A stretch of DNA of 10,111 nt, taken from NCBI GenBank assembly GCA_964612085.1, contig CAZTCJ010000115.1, positions 1-10,111 of the forward strand, written 5' to 3'. The notes below the pieces were generated by a model. That model had not been told where the DNA came from, did not search any database, and saw only the letters and a program-made list of their open reading frames with translations. A program made the position numbers and the translations under genes. Every line of letters starts with the position of its first letter. Position 1 is the first letter of the stretch. Shown in pieces: positions 1 to 5,515 of this stretch. The stretch comes from CAZTCJ01 sp964612085 (GTDB lineage: Bacteria; Pseudomonadota; Alphaproteobacteria; JAJFIK01).

Positions 1-66
1 GCCCACTCCCCCTCCCGACCACCCACAAGGGTACCCTGGATTGGGCGGTCGGGAGGGGGAGCGGGC
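1..66 (-). repeat. Long inverted repeat, probable transcription-end stem-loop
   Basis: Bases 6-20 (CTCCCCCTCCCGACC) are the exact reverse complement of 47-61. Continuing outward and inward, 1-25 pairs with 42-66 at 23 of 25 positions. The two exceptions (5/62 and 21/46) are A-C mismatches in plus-strand RNA but G-U wobble pairs in minus-strand RNA, so the full 25-bp stem forms only in a transcript from the right. The apex holds a second palindrome, AGGGTACCCT (28-37). It begins 27 nt past the stop codon of the OmpA-like gene, which suits a terminator or 3'-end stabiliser. Whether a U-tract follows cannot be seen because the window ends at base 1. Both arms also carry four G-runs. Confidence 0.8.
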
Positions 67-93
67 CGGTGATGCCTCTTTCCAAAATGGCTT

Positions 94-1119
94 TTACCCG
101 GCCGTGCTCAGCACATCGACACGGGCCGGATCGCTTGCCGACTGGGCGATGCTCTGGGTGATGCGCATCCGGGCCAGGGCGACGCCGCGTTCCGCCAGAT
201 AGGAGCGCACGGCCCAGGCGCGGCGCAAGGCCGCATCGTTGCGGGCGCCAGGATAGACCTGCAGCAGGACCGGACGGTTCGACTGGCGCAGGGCCTCGGC
301 CACTTGGTTGAGCCGGGCGCAGGCCTCGGCATCAAGGGCGATTTCGTCCGTGCCGAAGTGAATGGGCACCGCTTGGGCCTGGCCGCTCGCGGCCGGCGCA
401 TCCGGACGCGCTTCCCGGTCGACCGCCACCGGCTGGCTGCCGCTGCCTGTCAGGCTGGCGGGCAGGAACGAGGCGGGCACATAGCGCCAGCCCTCTTCCT
501 GGTCCGACTGACGGGCCCGGTTCCTTTGCGCCTGTTGGGGACGATAAATGCGCAGCCACAGATCGCTCGGCGCCGTCCGGCTGCCGGGCAGGGCGACACT
601 CTTGCCAACACTGCCCGTTGCTTCGGCCGCCGCATCGCTCTCGGCCGGTTCGTCAGCCCACAACACATCGACCGATCCGTCGGGGAAGCGCAACAGGCCC
701 GCCTTGATCAGGGCGTAGGAGTCGTGTCCGCGCGCCAGACCGTCCCGTTTATAAAGACCGGTCCCCGGTTCCGGCGCCGCGATGGCGATCGGCTCAAGAG
801 AGGCATAGCGACCGTCATAGGAAAACCCGCCGGACGCATCCGGCGAAGCCGCCATGCGGGCATTGATCCAAATTTTGAGATTTTCGGACTGGGCGATTTG
901 ATCGTCAGCCATAAGAGTAGCAGTACCGGTCCGCCGTCCCAGCGGATCAGTTGCCATCCGTTCGGCAATTGCCCAAACGCGACTCCCCAGCCCGACACTG
1001 GCCGCACCGATCACAAGCGCCAAGACGGCAACACCAGGTCGCCTCAAGACTGTTTGGATACGGCCGATCAATCCTAGGGGGTGACACCGTTTGCCTCGAG
1101 AGACAGACGCCGGCATCAT
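94..1119 (-). CDS. Membrane-anchored protein with degenerate OmpA-like C-terminal domain
   Basis: A 341-aa protein of unknown specific role. A short basic N-terminus (SRGKR, RIQTVLRR) is followed by one hydrophobic segment at about residues 30-50 (VAVLALVIGAASVGLG), so it is probably an inner-membrane anchor with the rest in the periplasm. The middle (about 55-250) is a low-similarity region I do not recognise. Residues about 251-341 resemble an OmpA/MotB-type peptidoglycan-associated domain: IHFGTDEIALDAEACARL, then a beta-strand, then ALRRAWAVRSYLAERGV and RMRI. The usual GHTD aspartate is replaced by YPG, although the arginine of the RAxAV helix remains, so peptidoglycan binding is doubtful. 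I chose the start at 1119 (tandem ATGs at 1119 and 1116) because GAGGTG lies 4-7 nt before them. An in-frame GTG at 1242 would add 41 residues but has a poor ribosome site and lies in AT-rich, non-coding-looking DNA. The family call is tentative. Confidence 0.6.
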   Translation of the reverse strand: MMPASVSRGKRCHPLGLIGRIQTVLRRPGVAVLALVIGAASVGLGSRVWAIAERMATDPLGRRTGTATLMADDQIAQSENLKIWINARMAASPDASGGFSYDGRYASLEPIAIAAPEPGTGLYKRDGLARGHDSYALIKAGLLRFPDGSVDVLWADEPAESDAAAEATGSVGKSVALPGSRTAPSDLWLRIYRPQQAQRNRARQSDQEEGWRYVPASFLPASLTGSGSQPVAVDREARPDAPAASGQAQAVPIHFGTDEIALDAEACARLNQVAEALRQSNRPVLLQVYPGARNDAALRRAWAVRSYLAERGVALARMRITQSIAQSASDPARVDVLSTAG

Positions 1120-1123
1120 GGAA

Positions 1124-1129
1124 CACCTC
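1124..1129 (-). promoter_or_regulatory. Ribosome binding site deciding the start of the OmpA-like gene
   Basis: On the minus strand GAGGTG is followed by TTCC and two consecutive ATG codons (1119 and 1116). Six bases match the anti-Shine-Dalgarno complement at a normal distance. This is the main reason for preferring this start over the GTG at 1242. Confidence 0.65.
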
Positions 1130-1134
1130 GAACT

Positions 1135-1149
1135 ATCGTTCGGAACGAT
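1135..1149. repeat. 15-bp palindrome just upstream of the OmpA-like gene
   Basis: ATCGTTC-G-GAACGAT has perfect 7-bp arms around a single centre base. It ends 6 bp before the GAGGTG ribosome site if the start is at 1119. It could be a repressor operator or an mRNA hairpin near the ribosome site. A further CGTTCC at about 1171-1176 repeats part of one arm. Function is unproven. Confidence 0.45.
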
Positions 1150-1332
1150 CGTACCCCCTTCGACGACCACCGTTCCTTTGGTTACCGTGACCCCTGGATC
1201 TCGCCACACTATGTGATTCGGTACCAAGCGTCTCTTCTTCACTACAAGTCCACCATAGTTACCACAAGTGAAGCTTTCTTCATTTTGGTTAAAATTTCTT
1301 ACCAGCGATTAGTGAACAAAAAGCAAATGCTC

Positions 1333-1347
1333 TTAACCATTCCTTAT
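1333..1347. promoter_or_regulatory. Candidate CtrA-type binding site
   Basis: TTAACCATTCCTTAT fits TTAA-N7-TTAA, the CtrA site known from alphaproteobacteria, at 7 of 8 fixed positions (last base T instead of A), and begins with the TTAACCAT common in such sites. It lies about 215 bp before the preferred start of the OmpA-like gene, or about 90 bp before the alternative GTG start. A single near-match in AT-rich DNA can arise by chance. Confidence 0.4.
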
Positions 1348-1410
1348 GCCAAGACATCGTCGCGAACACATTGTTGACACCCCCGCCGTAACTTCGCAAT
1401 TCGGGACGGA

Positions 1411-2208
1411 TTATTTTGAGACACCAAGTAGAATAGACTGAAGAGGCCTAACGAGCCCTTCATTGGCGGCAAGAATGCTGCCGCTATCCATCATATTCGC
1501 GCCGCCCTCGATTTCCTGAACGAAGCCGCCCGCCTCGCGCACCAGCAGAATGCCCGCCGCGATGTCCCAGGCGTTGAGATTGCGCTCCCAGAAGCCCTCG
1601 TAGCGGCCCGCGGCCACGTAAGCGAGATCGAGTGCCGCCGAGCCGAAGCGCCGGATTCCCGCAACCTCGCCCATCAGCGCGGACAGCTCCTTCTGGAAGG
1701 TCTCGTGATCGGGCTTGCCCTTGAAGGGGATGCCGGTGGCGATCAGGGCTTCCTCGAGCGAGCGGCGCGCCGAGACCCGCAAGCGCCGATCGTTGAGAAA
1801 GGCGCCATAGCCCTTTTCCGCCGTGAACAGTTCATCCGTCACCGGATTGAAGACCAGCCCCGCCACCAATTGCCCGTCGCGTTCCAGGGCGATGGAAATG
1901 GCGAAATGGGGAATGCCGTGGAGAAAATTGGAGGTACCGTCGATGGGATCGACGATCCAGCGGTGGGTCTTGTCGGTGCCTTCGACCGCGCCGGTTTCTT
2001 CCATCAGGAAGCCGTAGCCGGGGCGCGCGCGGGCCAGTTCTTCCCGCAGGGTGCGTTCGGCATTGGTGTCGGCAGCGCTGACGAAATCGGCGGGCCCCTT
2101 CTTGGAGACCTGCAAATGCTCCACTTCGCCGAAGTCACGCGCCATCTTGCGCGACGCCTTGCGGGCCGCGTTGACCATGACCGTGACGATGGGAGAGCGG
2201 GGCGCCAT
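1411..2208 (-). CDS. suhB: Inositol-1-monophosphatase family protein (SuhB type)
   Basis: A 265-aa Mg2+-dependent phosphatase of the inositol monophosphatase superfamily, which hydrolyses myo-inositol-1-phosphate and related sugar phosphates. The E. coli homologue SuhB also acts in rRNA transcription antitermination. Visible motifs are KKGPADFVSAAD near residues 36-47, the acidic pair EE at 70-71, motif 1 WIVDPIDGTSNF (84-95, metal ligands D87 and D90) and motif 2 WDIAAGILLVREAGG (214-228, ligand D215). All expected metal-binding acids are present, and the length is normal. The start ATG gives the N-terminus expected for alphaproteobacterial SuhB (hydrophobic helix, then AARKASR), although no clear ribosome site precedes it. 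The gene lies 8 bp behind efp, so the two are probably cotranscribed and translation may be coupled. Which substrate it uses in vivo cannot be told from sequence. Confidence 0.95.
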   Translation of the reverse strand: MAPRSPIVTVMVNAARKASRKMARDFGEVEHLQVSKKGPADFVSAADTNAERTLREELARARPGYGFLMEETGAVEGTDKTHRWIVDPIDGTSNFLHGIPHFAISIALERDGQLVAGLVFNPVTDELFTAEKGYGAFLNDRRLRVSARRSLEEALIATGIPFKGKPDHETFQKELSALMGEVAGIRRFGSAALDLAYVAAGRYEGFWERNLNAWDIAAGILLVREAGGFVQEIEGGANMMDSGSILAANEGLVRPLQSILLGVSK

Positions 2209-2216
2209 GGCGTGTG

Positions 2217-2780
2217 TCAGTCCGCCCGCCGGATATAAGTGACTTCGTTGGTGTCCACCACGACTTTCGTGCCGGTTTCCAGGAAGGGCGGCACCATGAT
2301 GCGCAGGCCGTTCTCCAGGGTGGCGGGCTTGTAGGACGCGGCGGCCGTCTGGCCTTTCACGGTGGGTTCGGTCTCGGTCACCTCCAAGGTCACCTGATCG
2401 GGCAGGGAAATGCCGATGGGCTTTTCCTCGTAGGATTCCACGGTGACGGTCATGCCGTCCTGCAGGAAGGCCGCCCGGTCGCCGACAAATTCCTTTTGCA
2501 GTTCGATCTGGTCGTAAGTGGTGGTGTCCATGAAAGTGAGCATGCCGTCATTTTCATAGAGGTATTGATAGTCCTTCTGCTCCAGGCGGATGCGCTCAAC
2601 CGTCTCGGAGGCCCGGAAGCGCTCGTTGAGCTTGGTGCCGTCGATCAGGTTCTTCAGCTCCACCTGGTTGAAGGCGCCGCCCTTGCCGGGCTTCACCGCC
2701 GCCGTCTTGACCGCGATCCACAGGCCGTCCTTGTGCTTGATCACATTGCCGACCCGGATCTCGTTGCCGTTCATCTTCAT
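2217..2780 (-). CDS. efp: Translation elongation factor P
   Basis: A 187-aa EF-P, which binds between the ribosomal P and E sites and relieves stalling at consecutive prolines. All three domains are present: an N-terminal KOW-like domain with the loop PGKGGAF (31-37), a central OB domain and a C-terminal OB domain with the family signature KPATLENGLRIMVPPFLETG. The loop tip is lysine (K33, equivalent to E. coli K34), so the protein is of the lysine type modified by EpmA/EpmB in bacteria that have those enzymes. Neither enzyme is encoded here. I chose the ATG at 2780 because MKMNGNEIRVGNV is the family N-terminus and GAGGA lies 9 nt upstream. The open frame continues further upstream but that extension has no family resemblance. 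It forms a probable two-gene unit with suhB. Confidence 0.97.
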   Translation of the reverse strand: MKMNGNEIRVGNVIKHKDGLWIAVKTAAVKPGKGGAFNQVELKNLIDGTKLNERFRASETVERIRLEQKDYQYLYENDGMLTFMDTTTYDQIELQKEFVGDRAAFLQDGMTVTVESYEEKPIGISLPDQVTLEVTETEPTVKGQTAAASYKPATLENGLRIMVPPFLETGTKVVVDTNEVTYIRRAD

Positions 2781-2979
2781 CGTGTCACGTCCTCGTGGCC
2801 CTGGCGGCTGGCAGCGCCGCTCGCCGGGTTTGTCCTTGGGGTTCAGGAGAGTACGCGGATGCCGGAAGCGCCGCACAATGCCCCTTTCATGCGCGCTGTC
2901 GCAGGCCCGGATCCTCGCGGAAGACCATTCGACGGTGCGTTTTCAGCCCCAAAGGCGCAGCCCGCCGTCAAACAATCTC

Positions 2980-2989
2980 CCCAATTGGG
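2980..2989. repeat. 10-bp palindrome CCCAATTGGG
   Basis: A perfect 10-bp dyad in the middle of the efp/acylase divergent region. It is short enough to be chance, but its central place between two promoters would suit an operator. No known regulator is implied. Confidence 0.3.
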
Positions 2990-3057
2990 TGGGCGGACGG
3001 TATCAAGAGGCTCATCGGGCCGCAACAGGGGTTGTATGAGGGCCTTTTTCTGCGCCG

Positions 3058-3069
3058 CAAACCGGTTTG
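3058..3069. repeat. 12-bp palindrome upstream of the acylase gene
   Basis: CAAACCGGTTTG is a perfect 12-bp dyad ending 73 bp before the acylase GTG start. This is a plausible operator position for a dimeric regulator. There is no regulator gene next to it to suggest which family. Confidence 0.35.
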
Positions 3070-3128
3070 GCATCAAGCGCGTATGAAAGACAGAAACGGC
3101 GCTCCGGACGGCCTGTGTCCGGCAGAAT

Positions 3129-3135
3129 GGGAGGA
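3129..3135 (+). promoter_or_regulatory. Strong ribosome binding site of the acylase gene
   Basis: GGGAGGA is followed 7 nt later by GTG at 3143. It decides the start: the ATG at 3158 has no such site, and the long upstream open frame is not homologous to the family. Confidence 0.8.
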
Positions 3136-3142
3136 TTGTGCG

Positions 3143-5509
3143 GTGAAACGGCTTCGGATGCGGGCACTCATGCCCCTGGCATGCTTCGGTCTGGCGCTTC
3201 TGACGGGCGGCTGCAGCCTTCTGTTCTCCAGCCTGCCGGAGCCGACCACCCTGGACGAGCGTCTGGCCGCCTTTCCCCAGGACGGCCTCGATGTGAAAGA
3301 GCCGGTCACGATCCACTGGAACGCCTATCAGGTGCCTTATGTGAAGGCCGCCAATGCGGACGATGCCGCCTATACCCTCGGTCTGATCCACGCCCATTTG
3401 CGGCTCGGCCAGATGGAGATCGTGCGCCGGGTGACCCAGGGCCGGATCGCGGAAATGGCCGGACCGCCGGTCACGGATATCGATATCGCCTTGCGCACCC
3501 TCGGCTTTTACCGGGGCGCGTCCGAGTCCGTGGCGCTGATGCCGCCGGAGACGCGGGCCTGGGTCGATCGCTTCGTGGCGGGCATCAACGATTACATCAC
3601 CAAGGGCGGGGCGCTGCCTTTCGAGTACAAGGCCCTGCGCTTCGAGTATGAACCCTGGACACCGGAAGACATCGTCGCCATCGGGCGGATCGCGGCCATC
3701 GACGTGAACTGGTTCAAATGGTTCCGCCTGTTCCCGGAACGGAATAACGAGAATTTTGCGCAGATCCTCGACGAGGCTTTGCGTCCGGGCCGGGAAGATC
3801 CGGTCAGCTTCGGCCATGCGGGCGTTGAGACGCGTGAGACGGAAACGGAGGATCCGGCCATGGACGAGGCACGCCTGTCGCCCACCGCCCGGCGCATCGC
3901 CTCCGTCTTGATGTCGTTCAAACGGCCGGGCAGCAATTCGCTGGTGGTCTCGGGCGAAAAATCCGCGAGCGGAGCGGGCATGATCGCCAGCGATCCCCAT
4001 CTGGGCTTCCTCTTGCCCAATGTCTGGCTTCTGGCGGGCCTCAAGACGCCGGATATCCAGGTGGTCGGCTTCATGGGGCCGGGCCTGCCGATTTTCGGTC
4101 TGGCGCGCACGCCCGAGATCGCTTGGGGCGGCACCAATCTCCATGGCGGGGCGAGCGAGCTGGTGGATGTCTCCGGCCTGCCCGAAAACCGCTTCGAAGA
4201 GGAGACCTACGACATCGACGTGCGCGCCTGGTTCGACAAGACGGCGACGGCGCGGGTCACCCCTTACGGTCCCGTGATCAGCGATGTGGCGCTGGTGCGC
4301 GAGGCCTTGCAACTGGAAGACGGCGAGGCGCTGGCGCTCAGATGGATGAACCATCTGCCCAGCGACGATGTCAGCGCTTTCCTCAACGTGCTGAAGGCCA
4401 AGAATTTCCCGGAATTCCGCGAGGCCTTCGCGGGGTACTCCCAGCCCGGACAGAATATGCTCTATGCGGACAGGAGCGGCTCGATCGGGCAGATCATCGC
4501 CGCGCGCCTGCCCAAGCGCGGACCTGCGCCGCCCGCCGATCTGGTGGTCTTGCCCGAGCAGTCCGACCGCAATTGGGCGGAGTTCGTCAATGCCGTCAGC
4601 CTGCCTGCCGGGTTCAATCCGGAGCAGGGCTTCTTTGCCTCCTCCAACAACCGGCCGGCCGCGACCGAGACGCCGGTCAGCTATTTCTTCGCGGCCCCCG
4701 ACCGGTTCCTGAGGCAGTCCGAACTGTTGCAGGGGTTCGAGACGGTGGGCATCGAGGATCTGCGCGCGCTTCAACTCGATGTCTATTCCCAGGCGGCGGC
4801 CGATCTGCAATCGATCCTGCTCGAACGGCTGGCCTTTTCCATCGACTCCGGCGCGCTGGAGCTTGAGGAAGCCCAGGACCGGGTCTGGCGGCTGGTGGCG
4901 GCGTGGGATGCCGAATATCACGCCGACTCCGAAGGCGCTCTGGCCTTCGAGGCGTTCGTGACGGCGCTTGCCCGCGAACTGGCGCCCGAGACCAAAAAAG
5001 ACGCGGATACGGACGAGCCTGCGGACGCTAATATCTTCCGCAAGACCTTCGCCAAGATGCTCGCCGATGTGGACGTCCGCGAGCTGACCAATGCCGTTCC
5101 GCAAGCGCTTGAAACGGCTTCAGACGTGGTCGAGGAATTCGGTATTTGGGGCGAGATGCATCGTCTGGTGATTGCCTATCCACTCAATCAGGCGCCGGTG
5201 GTCGGGGGCAAGTTCCCGAGCGTCGATCTGCCGGGGAACGGGTCTTCCGAAACGCTGCAAAAGACGGCGCACAACGCCACGTTGGAGCGCCACGAAGCCG
5301 ATTACGGTTCCCAGGCCCGGCATATCTCCGATCTCTCCGATCCGGACGCGAATTATTTCGTGCTGGCGGGCGGGCAGGACGGCTGGCTCAATTCCTCGAC
5401 CTTCGCCGATCAGATGGCGCTCTGGTCGAAAGGCGAGTACATCCAGATGCCGCTGTCGGACGATGCCGTCGCGCGCGACTTCCCGATCGTGATGCGGCTC
5501 GATCCGTAA
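3143..5509 (+). CDS. Penicillin acylase (S45) family Ntn hydrolase, putative lipoprotein
   Basis: A 788-aa precursor of the penicillin amidase family, which hydrolyses amide bonds (beta-lactam side chains, acyl-homoserine lactones or other N-acyl compounds) after self-cleavage into alpha and beta chains. The N-terminus is basic, then hydrophobic (LACFGLALLTGGC), with a near-lipobox cysteine at C24, suggesting export and lipid anchoring; position -3 is Thr rather than the usual Leu. The conserved beta-chain start GSNSLVVSG places the nucleophile at S264, followed by ASDPHLG (282-288) and GLARTPEIAWGGTN (319-332), where N332 is the likely oxyanion residue. The C-terminus has the family's GGQDGWLNSSTFADQM. 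In the alpha chain, the usual RDxxGVPHI and AQDRLWQM motifs are changed to HWNAYQVPYV and HAHLRLGQME, so substrate choice may differ. The gene starts at GTG with a strong ribosome site and ends 6 bp from the opposing Sel1 gene. Substrate unknown. Confidence 0.93.
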   Translation: MKRLRMRALMPLACFGLALLTGGCSLLFSSLPEPTTLDERLAAFPQDGLDVKEPVTIHWNAYQVPYVKAANADDAAYTLGLIHAHLRLGQMEIVRRVTQGRIAEMAGPPVTDIDIALRTLGFYRGASESVALMPPETRAWVDRFVAGINDYITKGGALPFEYKALRFEYEPWTPEDIVAIGRIAAIDVNWFKWFRLFPERNNENFAQILDEALRPGREDPVSFGHAGVETRETETEDPAMDEARLSPTARRIASVLMSFKRPGSNSLVVSGEKSASGAGMIASDPHLGFLLPNVWLLAGLKTPDIQVVGFMGPGLPIFGLARTPEIAWGGTNLHGGASELVDVSGLPENRFEEETYDIDVRAWFDKTATARVTPYGPVISDVALVREALQLEDGEALALRWMNHLPSDDVSAFLNVLKAKNFPEFREAFAGYSQPGQNMLYADRSGSIGQIIAARLPKRGPAPPADLVVLPEQSDRNWAEFVNAVSLPAGFNPEQGFFASSNNRPAATETPVSYFFAAPDRFLRQSELLQGFETVGIEDLRALQLDVYSQAAADLQSILLERLAFSIDSGALELEEAQDRVWRLVAAWDAEYHADSEGALAFEAFVTALARELAPETKKDADTDEPADANIFRKTFAKMLADVDVRELTNAVPQALETASDVVEEFGIWGEMHRLVIAYPLNQAPVVGGKFPSVDLPGNGSSETLQKTAHNATLERHEADYGSQARHISDLSDPDANYFVLAGGQDGWLNSSTFADQMALWSKGEYIQMPLSDDAVARDFPIVMRLDP

Positions 5510-5515
5510 AGAAAT

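Larger units (their letters stand above)
1120..1410 (-). promoter_or_regulatory. AT-rich upstream region of the OmpA-like gene
   Basis: These 291 bp lie between the suhB stop and the preferred start of the OmpA-like gene. By hand count GC is about 47% (1201-1260), 33% (1261-1320) and 43% (1321-1380), far below the flanking genes, which fits a promoter region. It contains a near-CtrA box at 1333-1347, a 20-bp-spaced direct repeat ACTACAAGT / ACCACAAGT (1241-1249 and 1261-1269), a small TGAAG-CTTT-CTTCA inverted repeat near 1269-1282 and the palindrome at 1135-1149. I could not place a convincing -35/-10 pair on the minus strand. Confidence 0.5.
2781..3142. promoter_or_regulatory. Divergent intergenic region between efp and the acylase gene
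   Basis: This 362-bp gap must hold the promoters of efp (leftward) and the acylase (rightward). Open frames cross it on both strands but their translations resemble no protein family and lack ribosome sites. It contains the efp ribosome site (GAGGA, 2790-2794), two perfect palindromes (CCCAATTGGG at 2980-2989 and CAAACCGGTTTG at 3058-3069) and the acylase ribosome site (3129-3135). I could not assign -35/-10 boxes with confidence on either strand. Confidence 0.5.

Noticed and set aside
304..1077. Plus-strand open frame of 257 codons opposite the OmpA-like gene
   Set aside because: The translation is arginine- and glycine-rich without motifs; the minus-strand frame has a membrane segment, a domain and a good ribosome site.
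1142..1176. GGAAC ... CGTT pair resembling an EcfG general-stress promoter
   Set aside because: The spacing is 24 nt on either strand, not the 16-17 nt that EcfG promoters need; the match comes from the local inverted repeat.
1243..1281. A 13-codon leader-peptide-like frame ending on the GTG at 1242 (minus strand, MKKASLVVTMVDL)
   Set aside because: No ribosome site precedes it, it has no run of a regulatory amino acid and no attenuator hairpin pair, and the GTG it would couple to is probably not the real start.
1374..1402. TTGACA on the plus strand as a -35 box
   Set aside because: The hexamer at the right distance (CAATTC) is a poor -10, and the plus strand here leads straight into the antisense side of suhB with no gene to serve.
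2795..3142. Extension of the acylase frame 116 codons upstream
   Set aside because: The added residues resemble no acylase, would put the signal peptide in the middle of the protein, and the GTG at 3143 has a near-ideal ribosome site.
2843..5104. A 753-codon open frame on the minus strand opposite the acylase gene
   Set aside because: It is fully antisense to a well-supported gene, its translation is rich in Arg/Gly/His with no family resemblance, and it is explained by the high GC and codon pattern of the plus-strand gene.
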